Source: a bacterium
Lineage (GTDB): Bacteria > 4484-113 > JAFGCY01
Direction of reading: 5' to 3'
Assembly (NCBI GenBank): GCA_020849855.1
Contig: JADZFO010000038.1
Location: 1 to 64,000 of the forward strand
DNA length: 64,000 nt
Positions 16,217 to 24,215 of this stretch are shown here, in pieces. Positions within the stretch are counted from its first letter, which is position 1. Every line of letters starts with the position of its first letter. The notes beneath the pieces were generated by a model. The model was not told the DNA's origin and ran no database searches. It saw only the letters and a list, made by a program, of their open reading frames with translations. The translations under genes were made by a program, and so were the position numbers.

Positions 16217-16249
16217 CATGTCCCCCAATGTCCATATACGCGCGCGGCC
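16217..16249 (+). promoter_or_regulatory. second copy of the shared upstream motif
   Basis: CATGTCCCCCAATGTCCAT, then ATACG and a CGCGCGGCC run, matches 5811-5842 with two or three differences. Here it is 152 bases upstream of the HTH-TPR start. See the entry at 5811. Confidence 0.45.
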
Positions 16250-16400
16250 AGAGGCGCTATCCTCCCCGCGCCGCGATGGTGGCTGCGGCAGCGGCGGGGC
16301 CTGCAGTCCCCGCTGCTTCCGCCACCATCGCGCCGGGATTGCCATTTCACATTTCACAGCGGTGCTTGTGCGTCCGCCGGGGGTTCTATACTTCCAGCGG

Positions 16401-17699
16401 ATGCACAAGCAGGAAACAGCCGCCCTCAACCAGCACGCCCTGGCCGAGCGTATGCAGGCCCTGGGGCTGAAGCAGTGGTGGCTGGCTGATCAGATCGCCG
16501 TCGACAAGCGCACGGTCAACCGCTGGCTTACCGGCAGGGTGCGGCGCATCAGCCGCGACAACCTGGAACGCCTGGCGGCGCAGCTGAAGTGCAGCGAGGA
16601 CGAGCTGGTGCTGGCGGACGAAACCGACACCCGCGCGACCCAGAAGGAGCAGCAGCAGGCCAGCCAGATGCTGCTTGACCCGGCGGCCCAGCTGATGTTC
16701 GCCATGCGCGAGGAGTACAGCCTCTACGAAAGCCTGATCAAGGCCGTGATGCATCCAAACATGAGCATTGCCGAGTTATGCCGGATCTATGCCAAGCTGA
16801 CCAAGCTGGCCGCCAGCCAGGAGCAGCGGGAGCAGGCCGCGCGCTATGCCAAGCTGGCGCTGCAGTACGCCATCCGCTGCGGCGATGTGGAGCAGGAGTT
16901 CAGCTCGCGGGCCAACCTGATCGCGATCGACGGCGAGAACGGCAAGCTGGTGCAGGCCCGCAAGGCACTGGAGGAGCTGGTGCTCTTTGCCGAGAGCATC
17001 GGCAACCTGCGGGCCCGGGCGATCTCGCAGATCAACCTGATGCACGCCCAGCGCCTGCTGGGGGACATGCCGGCGGCGATCCGCTCGGCCCGGCAGTGCC
17101 TGGCCACCTTCATGTCCTTCCAGGGCAAGGTGGACTTCAGCGACCGCGGGGCCCTGATCCACGCGGCTTCCTTCGCCGCCAACATTGCCCGGGATATCCG
17201 CAGGTTCCCCCTGGCCCGGCGCCTGCGGCTCTACTACCAGGCTATCGACAATGAGGAACACACGCCGCGCACGATCATCGGCTCGGCGCTTTTTGTGGCC
17301 GATGTGCTGAGCCTCGAGGGGCGGGAAGCTGAAGCGCTGGCCCTGCTGGATGAGCACCTTGAGGGCTTCATCGCCCTGGGCCGCGTGCAGGACGGCGAGC
17401 TGATCCACCCGGCCTGCGTCATGCGCCGCGCCGGACGGCTGAAACAGGCGCAGGAGTATCTTGAGGGTGCGCAGACCCGCGGCAAGATGAACATCTACGA
17501 ACCGGCCTTCATTGCCGAGGAGTTCGGGCGCATCGCCGCCGCCGCCGGCGACTGGCGCCGCGCGCGTAAAATGCGCCGCGAGGCCAACCAGCTCTTTGCC
17601 TCCTTTGGCATGCTGAAGCGCTGCGTGGACGACCCGACCCTGGACACCGGCCAGCTCTTCAAGGCGCCAAGTCGCGAGAAGCTGGAGTTTGAAGGCTAG
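16401..17699 (+). CDS. HTH (XRE-like) regulator with C-terminal TPR region
   Basis: 432 residues from the ATG at 16401. Residues about 14-75 form a helix-turn-helix (LGLKQWWLADQIAVDKRTVNRWLTG) followed by a coiled hinge rich in Gln/Glu. From about 125 onwards the protein is a run of TPR-like helical pairs (RIYAKLTKLAASQEQREQAARYAKLALQYA and similar). This layout is seen in peptide- or partner-sensing regulators. The upstream 60 residues of the longer open frame are repeat-encoded and unlikely to be translated. Two TPR-only proteins lie 2 kb downstream on the opposite strand. Confidence 0.75.
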   Translation: MHKQETAALNQHALAERMQALGLKQWWLADQIAVDKRTVNRWLTGRVRRISRDNLERLAAQLKCSEDELVLADETDTRATQKEQQQASQMLLDPAAQLMFAMREEYSLYESLIKAVMHPNMSIAELCRIYAKLTKLAASQEQREQAARYAKLALQYAIRCGDVEQEFSSRANLIAIDGENGKLVQARKALEELVLFAESIGNLRARAISQINLMHAQRLLGDMPAAIRSARQCLATFMSFQGKVDFSDRGALIHAASFAANIARDIRRFPLARRLRLYYQAIDNEEHTPRTIIGSALFVADVLSLEGREAEALALLDEHLEGFIALGRVQDGELIHPACVMRRAGRLKQAQEYLEGAQTRGKMNIYEPAFIAEEFGRIAAAAGDWRRARKMRREANQLFASFGMLKRCVDDPTLDTGQLFKAPSREKLEFEG

Positions 17700-17776
17700 T
17701 TCCCGGTATGGGTGGGGACACGCCACACCTGAAGCAGACTACAGCCAATGCCCCCGTGTCAGGAAATCCAGATCCA

Positions 17777-17909
17777 ACAGGAGGCACGGAGGCGCTGAGA
17801 ATCTGGAGGACAGCTTGCTCGTCTGCCGACTGTTAAGCCAGGGGATGCATGCTCTAGCGACAAGGGAGTCAAGCAACACTCTCAAGCTCAGTGTCTCAGT
17901 GCCTCCTGT
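17777..17909. repeat. 133-bp imperfect inverted repeat
   Basis: ACAGGAGGCAC-GGAGGCGCTGAG (17777-17799) and the complement of ACAGGAGGCAC-TGAGACACTGAG (17887-17909) match at 20 of 23 positions. The 87 bases inside have no convincing ORF. With the palindromes at 17965-18076 it fills the 386-base gap between genes. Confidence 0.6.
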
Positions 17910-17964
17910 TTGTTTTTCATTTCCAGCATGTCTCCGTGGCGTGGACAGTCTCGCCCTGTAAGAA

Positions 17965-18076
17965 GGCGGGTCAAGACCCGCCACTACAAGAAAGCGCGGC
18001 AGGACGCTCTCCGCATGAAGGCGGGTCAAGACCCGCCCCTACGGGAACGTGACGGGCGGCGACCGCCCCGCCCTAC
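17965..18076. repeat. three REP-like palindromes ending in CTAC
   Basis: GGCGGGTC-AA-GACCCGCC-ACTAC (17965-17987), GGCGGGTC-AA-GACCCGCC-CCTAC (18020-18042) and GGGCGG-CGA-CCGCCC with CTAC at 18073-18076. The first two share arms; the third has different but complementary arms. On the minus strand each starts with GTAG. Confidence 0.85.
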
Positions 18077-18085
18077 AATGAAAAA

Positions 18086-18823
18086 GTGCAGCAGCTGCGC
18101 ATAGGCTTCAACGAGATCCACTACCGCATCGAGCGCAGCTCGCGGCGGCGCACGGTCTGCATCACCGTCCATCCGCAGAACGGCGTGGTGGTCAAGGCTC
18201 CGCCCTGGGCCGCCGAGGATGAGATCGAACTCTTCGTGCGCCAGAAGGCGAGCTGGATCAGCAAGCACCTGACTGTCTTCTCCGCGCTGCCCCAGGCCGC
18301 CCCGTCCGAAGAGCGACTAAGCGACGGCGCTGTCCTGCCGCTGCTGGGCCGCAGCCTGAACCTGCGTCTGAGCGTGCAGCCCCGCAGCAGCAGCCGGCAG
18401 CGCAGCCGCCTGCGGCTGCATGAGGATGAGCTGCATGTTGAGCTGCGGCTGAGCCCGGGCGAGGATCAGGCCGGAGCCCTGCGGGGAGTGCTGACGCGCT
18501 GGTACCGCCAGCAGGCGCGGCACCTGCTGTATCCGCGGCTGGCTTTCTTCGCCGCGCAGCTTGGCCTGCCGGAGCCGGAGCTGCTGATCCGCGAACAGCG
18601 CTCACGCTGGGGCTCATGCAACCGCCGTGGTGAGATCCGCATCAACTGGCGCATCCTGCTGGGCCCGGCGGAAGTGGCCGACTATCTGATTGCGCACGAG
18701 GTCTGCCACCTGAAACAGATGAACCACAGCCCGCGCTTCTGGCGCCTGGTGGCGAGGCTGGTGCCGGACTACAAGGCCCTGCGCCAGAAGCTGAAGCTGG
18801 AAGGGCATTTGTACTCTCTTTGA
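18086..18823 (+). CDS. YgjP/DUF45-type M48-like metallopeptidase
   Basis: 245 residues with a GTG start. The C-terminal half carries RSRWGSCNRRGEIRINWRIL and the zinc motif AHEVCHLKQMNHSPRFW (HExxH plus a downstream acid/histidine helix), which define the YgjP-like metallopeptidase family (SprT/WLM-like fold). The first 75 residues are the usual beta-rich N-terminal part (RRRTVCITVHPQNGVVVKAP, RQKASWISKH). Physiological role in this family is not established. The start is five bases after a palindrome's CTACAATG and has only a weak ribosome site. Confidence 0.88.
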   Translation: MQQLRIGFNEIHYRIERSSRRRTVCITVHPQNGVVVKAPPWAAEDEIELFVRQKASWISKHLTVFSALPQAAPSEERLSDGAVLPLLGRSLNLRLSVQPRSSSRQRSRLRLHEDELHVELRLSPGEDQAGALRGVLTRWYRQQARHLLYPRLAFFAAQLGLPEPELLIREQRSRWGSCNRRGEIRINWRILLGPAEVADYLIAHEVCHLKQMNHSPRFWRLVARLVPDYKALRQKLKLEGHLYSL

Positions 18824-18829
18824 GGGAGT

Positions 18830-18850
18830 GTCGACGGTCGAAAGTCGAAG
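18830..18850 (+). repeat. three-unit GTCGAAA heptamer array
   Basis: GTCGACG-GTCGAAA-GTCGAAG begins seven bases after the YgjP-like stop. It is the same heptamer as the 15-unit array at 8676-8780. Confidence 0.7.
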
Positions 18851-19005
18851 TCGGCCTGAACTGGCCTTGGATGCACAGATTGCGACAACGAAGACGCCAG
18901 CGGGCCTGAACAAAGCTGCACTGATGTCTCTGCCAGGCCGTTGAAGCTGCCAGGCCGTTGAAGAAGAACCTTCACCCTGCTACCTGCGACTTGCGACTGC
19001 CTGTC

Positions 19006-19497
19006 TCAGGCGTCCTGGTGGCAGACGATGGACAGGTACTTGTCATAGTCCGGCGACATCGGCGTCTTCAGCACGGACTCAATCCAGGCCTCGCGTTCAA
19101 AGGACTGCAGGAAGAGGTCCCAGACGCAGACGCTGTTATGGTCGGGGGCCGCGCGGCCGAGGGCCTTGGGCCGGTCGGAGGGCGAGCTGTAGACCACGTG
19201 GTGCAGCTCGTTGTCGTTCATCCAGCGGTCGAGGAAGACCTGGTTGATGCCGTTGCCCTGGTGGATGCCCATGAAGCCGACACCGTGGAATTTCTGCATC
19301 ACGGCCTCTTCGCGCATGTGCTGCAGCATGCGGGTCTTGGCGGCCTCAAGCAGCACCGGCGACAGCGGAGCGCCGCTCATGGTGATGGAATAGACCTTGA
19401 GCTTGAAGGCCGGAGCGCGCAGTACATCAAGGAAGCGGATAGACCGCGGCGCATAGCGGGCGATGATGCGGCTGTTGAACTCTGTTGCCGTCTGCAA
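19006..19497 (-). CDS. conserved-looking protein of unknown function
   Basis: 163 residues from a TTG at 19497, which has GGAGG six bases upstream; no ATG gives a sensible alternative. Landmarks are RYAPRSIRFLDVL, FKLKVYSITMSG, HGVGFMGIHQGNGINQVFLDRW, MNDNELHHVVYSS and a C-terminal VCVWDLFLQSFEREAWIESVL. I do not recall a named family with a known activity; the NELHHHVY-like segment suggests a small alpha+beta ligand-binding or enzyme domain. The 118 bases upstream separate it from the first TPR gene. Confidence 0.65.
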   Translation of the reverse strand: MQTATEFNSRIIARYAPRSIRFLDVLRAPAFKLKVYSITMSGAPLSPVLLEAAKTRMLQHMREEAVMQKFHGVGFMGIHQGNGINQVFLDRWMNDNELHHVVYSSPSDRPKALGRAAPDHNSVCVWDLFLQSFEREAWIESVLKTPMSPDYDKYLSIVCHQDA

Positions 19498-19615
19498 TAT
19501 CTCCCTCCTGCAGCTGCCCCACCGGGCTGTCTGGATTCTAACCGCACGCAGGCAGGAAGAGGCCTGTCTAAACCCAGAGTTAACCCGGAAGGTGCCGCGG
19601 AAACTGTTGCAGGCT

Positions 19616-20863
19616 TCAGCCAGCTTTGGTGCAGTCCAGTTCCGGCGCCGGCAGGGGCCTGGCGGGCCAGGCCTCCAGCGCGCGAACCATCTCCTCCGCC
19701 GCGGCCCGCAGCGCCGGGCTGCGCTCCCATTCGCTGCTTTGTTCGGTCTGCAGATGAAGCAGCGCGCGCAGCAGCCAGCCCACCTCGACCTCGTTCTCCA
19801 CGCTGGCGGCGAGCTCCTGCCGCGCGGACCAGCGGGCCAGGGCTTCCTCTGCCGCGCCGTTGGCCAGCAGCGCCAGTGAGTAGTAGTAGTCCAGCAGGAT
19901 CGCCTCGTCATTGCGCAGGTCGCGCAGGGCGCCCTCGGCCAGGCGCATGTAGTTCAGGCTCTCCTGCGGCTGGCCGCTGTGCAGCGCGATGAGGGCCAGC
20001 AGCATCAGCACGGCGGACTCAAAGGTGGCGATCCCGGCGCCGGACTGGCGCTGCCAGGCCTGCAGGGCCTGGCGCCGGGCTTCCGTCCAGTTGGCGGTAT
20101 GCGCGGCATAGATCGCCATGTTGAAGCGCGACATCGACACCTGCGCGGTGTCACCGTCGCGCTGGGCCGACTCAATCTGCTCCTGGGTCAGCACGCGGGC
20201 GCGCTCCAGCTCGCCGCGGCACCAGGCCTGGAAGGCGAAGCTGCCCAGCTCGCGGCGCAGCAGGATCTGGTTGTCGAGGCCCTGATACACGGCGAAGGCC
20301 GCGCGCATGTGCCCTTCCGCTTCTTCATGGCGCCCCAGGGCGTTAAGCGACCAGGCCAGTGTGGCCGAAGCCTTGGAAAAGATGCGGCGCGCGGCATCCG
20401 GGCCCAGCAGCTCAAAAACCGCCTCGCAATTCTCGATCGCCTCAGCATACTCATGCCGCGCGCGCAGGGCGGTGGCCATGATGTGATGCGCCTCCGCGGC
20501 TTCTTCCAGCCAGCCGGCCGCACGCGCCATCTCCAGGCAGCGCGCCGCTTCAAAGAGCATCTGGTCGAAGGTCTCAGAGCCCCGCTGGGCGTAGATGCGT
20601 CCCAGCTCGCAGCGCAGGGCATCGCGCTCGCATCCCAGGCTGTCAAACAGCGCTGTGGCTGTAGTGAAGTGGGCCGCAGCGTCCTGGAAGCGGTTCCTGG
20701 CATCGGCCGCCAGGCCGGCCAATTCATGCACACGGGCGGATTGATGGACTTCCAGCTCAGACTGCCTGTCCAGCAGCCAGCCGCAGCGCTCGGACAGGGC
20801 GTGGTAATCCTCAATCTGGCTGAGCGCCATCAGGGACTGCAGCTCGGCGGCAATCTGCGACAT
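19616..20863 (-). CDS. TPR-repeat protein, paralogue A
   Basis: 415 residues made almost wholly of TPR-like helix pairs (LAGLAADARNRFQDAAAHFTTATALFDSLG, ATLAWSLNALGRHEEAEGHMRAAFAVYQGL, and so on). There is no signal peptide, so it is cytoplasmic. It is paralogous to the neighbouring gene at 20944: LLRRELGxFAxQAW, RxRxLTxxQxESAQ, MSRxNxxxxAAxxxxW and LNYxxxA occur in the same order. TPR arrays of this size usually mediate protein contacts; the partner is unknown. The genes are 80 bases apart on the same strand. Confidence 0.7.
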   Translation of the reverse strand: MSQIAAELQSLMALSQIEDYHALSERCGWLLDRQSELEVHQSARVHELAGLAADARNRFQDAAAHFTTATALFDSLGCERDALRCELGRIYAQRGSETFDQMLFEAARCLEMARAAGWLEEAAEAHHIMATALRARHEYAEAIENCEAVFELLGPDAARRIFSKASATLAWSLNALGRHEEAEGHMRAAFAVYQGLDNQILLRRELGSFAFQAWCRGELERARVLTQEQIESAQRDGDTAQVSMSRFNMAIYAAHTANWTEARRQALQAWQRQSGAGIATFESAVLMLLALIALHSGQPQESLNYMRLAEGALRDLRNDEAILLDYYYSLALLANGAAEEALARWSARQELAASVENEVEVGWLLRALLHLQTEQSSEWERSPALRAAAEEMVRALEAWPARPLPAPELDCTKAG

Positions 20864-20943
20864 GAAGTTAAGCAGTATAACGGCTCACATTTTGCCGAGT
20901 AAAGTTGCTTTAAAGAAGATTGAAGTATGGCCCTTGCCCAGCC

Positions 20944-22149
20944 TCAGCCAGCCTGCGCCATTGCCTGCCAGGCATGCAGATTGCTGCGCATTTCTGCGGC
21001 AAGCAGCGCGGCGGGGCCGCCCTGCGCCGCCTCCGGCCAGAGCTGCTCAAGGGCCCGCAGCAGCCAGCGCGTTTCGATGCGGTTCTCCCCGCACATAGCC
21101 AGCTCTCCCCGCTCCTGCCAGCTGGCTGCGGCTTCATCCATCCGGCCGGCCGCGGCCTGCGCCAGGGCCAGGTAGTAGCCGCAGAGCCGGGCTTCATCAC
21201 TGCTTGGGTCACGCAGCTGGCGCACGGCGATGTCGATGTAGTTGAGCGCCTCTTCGGCCCGGCCAAGGTGCAGGCAGCACAGGCACAGCAGACGCAGCAC
21301 CGCGCTTTCCAGGGCCAGGCCCTGCGGGGCGAGGCGCTGCTGCCAGGCAATCAGCGCAAGCTTGTGGGCTGTTTCCCAGTCCTCTTCCTCGGCGGCGAAA
21401 AGCCCGAGGTTGTAGCGCGACATGGCGGCTTCCAGGCCCGAGCCGTCGATCTGCGCCGACTCCAGCTGCTGCTCGGTCAGCTCGCGGGCGCGGGCAATGT
21501 CCCTTTGCAGCCAGGCCTGATAGGCAAAGACCCCCAGCTCACGGCGCAGCAGGCCGGAGTTGTCGAGGCCCTGCAGCAGATGGAAGGCCTCATGCGCCTG
21601 CTGCGCGCCTTCCTCGCCGCGCCCGAGGGACGAAAGGGCCCAGGCCCGCAGCGATGCCGCGCGGTAATAGTGGTAGCGATCCCGGCCCTTGTCCAGCAGG
21701 GACAGGGCCCTGGAGCTGAGCTCCAGCATCTGCTCAAACTGGTCGCGGTGCCGGCAGACATTGGCCAGCAGCAGCAGGGCCTCGGCTTCCTCGGTATGCC
21801 AGCCATTCTCGGCGGCCTTCTGTGCGCAGCGCTGGGCTTCCTGCAGCAGGGTCTCAAGGCTGTTGCCGGCGCGGCGGGCCAGGGTGATGCCGATGCGGCT
21901 GCGCAGGGCTTCGCGCTCCAGGCCCAGTTCAAGGTAAGCCTGCTCGGCGGCGAGCTGCGTGCTCAGCGCTTCTTCCAGGTTCAGTTCGTGCTCGTGGATG
22001 CAGCCCAGCATGTAGAGCAGCCGCGCACTGCCGGCGCTGCCCTCGGGCTCGCTCTGCAGGGCCTCGGCGATGCGGCCCTTCAGGTCACGGTAGCTGCGGC
22101 GCTCGAAAAGCTCTTCAATCAACTGCATCTGAGTTGAAGCCTGTTCCAC
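20944..22149 (-). CDS. TPR-repeat protein, paralogue B
   Basis: 401 residues (GTG start at 22149; an ATG at 22128 giving MQLIEELFERR is as likely). TPR-like helices run the whole length (LLYMLGCIHEHELNLEEALSTQLAAEQAYLELG, LANVCRHRDQFEQMLELSSRALSLLD). It is a tandem duplicate of the 19616-20863 gene, and both end in an AAA-rich helical cap near WLLRAL and LRAAAEEM/LLAAEM. Transcribed first in the pair. Divergent from the tetraheme lipoprotein gene, with 89 bases between starts. Confidence 0.7.
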   Translation of the reverse strand: MEQASTQMQLIEELFERRSYRDLKGRIAEALQSEPEGSAGSARLLYMLGCIHEHELNLEEALSTQLAAEQAYLELGLEREALRSRIGITLARRAGNSLETLLQEAQRCAQKAAENGWHTEEAEALLLLANVCRHRDQFEQMLELSSRALSLLDKGRDRYHYYRAASLRAWALSSLGRGEEGAQQAHEAFHLLQGLDNSGLLRRELGVFAYQAWLQRDIARARELTEQQLESAQIDGSGLEAAMSRYNLGLFAAEEEDWETAHKLALIAWQQRLAPQGLALESAVLRLLCLCCLHLGRAEEALNYIDIAVRQLRDPSSDEARLCGYYLALAQAAAGRMDEAAASWQERGELAMCGENRIETRWLLRALEQLWPEAAQGGPAALLAAEMRSNLHAWQAMAQAG

Positions 22150-22238
22150 ACTGGCAGTATAGCCATTCAGCGCGCCGCTGCAAGAGCCGCCGGCGAGACT
22201 TGTGCAGAAGGCTCGCGCCGCTGCTAGGATGAAGTGGC

Positions 22239-24107
22239 ATGCACAGGCACCCCATACTGGCGGCGAAGCGGCTGTGCGCGGCCCCCGGCCCGCGCCGCAG
22301 TCTGCGCGGAACCGCGGCGCAGAGCACTGCGCTGCTGGCGCTGCTGGTGCTGCTGCTTAGCGGCTGTCCGGGCAAGGATACGGGCGCGGGCGGCACTGAC
22401 ACGCAGCAGCAGAGCAGCACACGGGCAGCCGTGCCCGCGGCGACGATCGCCTACATCGGCAACTTCCGTGGCTTCCAGCGGCCCTGCGGCTGCGACCAGC
22501 GCCAGGACGGCGGCCTGCTGCGCCTGGCCACCGTGCTGCGCGTTCTGCGCGGCGAGATCAGCGCCGAGGAAGCCATGCTGGACCCCAGTGAGCTGCCCCA
22601 CGGCCTGTCGCAAAAGATCGAACCCACTGGCAGCATTCCCGGCCAGCCGGCTGTGGACAGCGCGGCGGACTCAGCGGCGGATGCGGAGGCAGGCAAGGCA
22701 ACTGAGCCTGCGGATAAGCAGGCTGAAACAGAGGCAGAAGCCGCGGGCATGGCCGGAGGCGCCGCGGCCACGGATACCGCCATGGTGCCCGGCCCGGCGG
22801 TGCCGCTGCAGCCGCCGGCCGATGCGGCCCTTGACCCCCTGTGGCTGCTGGACTGCGGTAACTTCACCGACCAGTCCAACCGCTTGCCGGGCTTCCGCTC
22901 CGCCACGCACCTCAAGGCCCTGGCCCAGCTGGGCGCGCGGGCCGCGGTGCTGGGCAGTGCTGAGGCCGCGCTGGACAGCGAGCAGGCGCGCCTGGCCTTC
23001 GCCGACAGCCCGCTGCCGCTGTTGAGCTGCAACCTGAAGAGCAGCCTGGCGGAGATAAAGCCTAAGGCCAGCCTGGAGCTGGCCCCGGGCTGGTATGTCA
23101 TCGGACTCACCGCGCCGGATGGCGCCGGCGGCGGCTTTGCCTCCGGCGGTCTGGCCCTGCGCCGCAAGCTGGGCGGGCATCAGGACAGCGGCGAAGCCCA
23201 GAGCTGGGCCAGCGTCGAGGATCCGGTCAGCAGTCTGAAAGCCGAGCTGGCCCGTCTGCCCAAGGATGCCCTGGTGCTGGTGGCCTGCGCCCAGATGCCC
23301 GAGGGCCTGCTGGCCCAGATCAGCGTGCTGGGCCCGGCCCTCATCATCGGGGCCCAGCGCGAGGCGGACTTTGAGCCGCGCACGGAAAACCTGCCCCTGC
23401 CGGCCCTGCTGGAAGCCCCGGTGCGCCGCGGCCTGCTGGCTTCATTTGTCTCGCTGAAGCGGCCGCAGCCCGGTGAATGGGAACAGGCCCGCGCCACCTT
23501 CTGGAGCTACCGCCTGGCCACCGGCGTGCGCGACGACCAGAAGATGGACGAACTGCTTAAGGCCCAGGATGCCGAATCGCTGCAGGTGGCCTTCAGCAGC
23601 GACGAATGGGAGAACAACAAGTGGGGCCAGGATGAGAGCTTCCTGCCCCCGGATATGCGCAAGCGCGGCTCCATCGTCCCCGGCTATACCGGCTCCGCCG
23701 CCTGCAAGGACTGCCACCCGGCCGAGTATGCCAAGTGGGAGAGCAGCGGGCACAGCCACGCCTTCTCCACCCTGGTCCGCCACGACGCAGCCAGCACCAT
23801 GGACTGCCTGGAGTGCCATGTGGTGGGCCTGCTGGAGCCCGGCGGTTTCCTGCCCGCTTCGGCCCAGCCGGCGCTGGCGGCCGTGGGCTGCGAAAGCTGC
23901 CACGGCCCGGGCGGCGAGCATATCGGGCTGGCCCAGCGCATCGACCCCTCAGAGCTGAGCCCCGTCGCGATTGAGAGCGGCAAGCTGCCCCGGATGGACA
24001 AAAAGGCCATCGCCCGCGGCGATCTGGCGAACTGCGTCTATTGCCATGACGACTTCAACAGCCCGGACTTCAGGCTGGAAGAGTATTGGCCGCAGGTTCA
24101 ACACTGA
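22239..24107 (+). CDS. tetraheme c554-like lipoprotein with N-terminal PCGC domain
   Basis: 622 residues. A lipobox LLSGC (Cys43) marks a lipoprotein. Residues about 70-330 contain GNFRGFQRPCGCDQRQDGG and strand-rich segments resembling the metallophosphatase/5'-nucleotidase-like domain often fused to multiheme tails. The C-terminal 140 residues hold four heme motifs, CKDCH, CLECH, CESCH and CVYCH, in a cytochrome c554-like order (GSAACKDCHPAEYAKWESSGH). An acidic Ala/Glu/Asp-rich linker around 140-190 is low complexity. It is probably a periplasm- or surface-facing electron carrier; partners are unknown. Confidence 0.85.
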   Translation: MHRHPILAAKRLCAAPGPRRSLRGTAAQSTALLALLVLLLSGCPGKDTGAGGTDTQQQSSTRAAVPAATIAYIGNFRGFQRPCGCDQRQDGGLLRLATVLRVLRGEISAEEAMLDPSELPHGLSQKIEPTGSIPGQPAVDSAADSAADAEAGKATEPADKQAETEAEAAGMAGGAAATDTAMVPGPAVPLQPPADAALDPLWLLDCGNFTDQSNRLPGFRSATHLKALAQLGARAAVLGSAEAALDSEQARLAFADSPLPLLSCNLKSSLAEIKPKASLELAPGWYVIGLTAPDGAGGGFASGGLALRRKLGGHQDSGEAQSWASVEDPVSSLKAELARLPKDALVLVACAQMPEGLLAQISVLGPALIIGAQREADFEPRTENLPLPALLEAPVRRGLLASFVSLKRPQPGEWEQARATFWSYRLATGVRDDQKMDELLKAQDAESLQVAFSSDEWENNKWGQDESFLPPDMRKRGSIVPGYTGSAACKDCHPAEYAKWESSGHSHAFSTLVRHDAASTMDCLECHVVGLLEPGGFLPASAQPALAAVGCESCHGPGGEHIGLAQRIDPSELSPVAIESGKLPRMDKKAIARGDLANCVYCHDDFNSPDFRLEEYWPQVQH

Positions 24108-24215
24108 CGCGACCCTGTCTCAACTGGTATCCCACCTTTTCCAACTGGTACCCTTAACTTCACAGGGTACCGGTACACCAGCCGGTCTCCCTGCTGGGTA
24201 GAATCGAGGTGCGGG

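Noticed and set aside
17910-18104. Small plus-strand frame beginning in the palindrome cluster
   Set aside because: It is largely encoded by the repeated palindromes and overlaps the YgjP-like gene in another frame.
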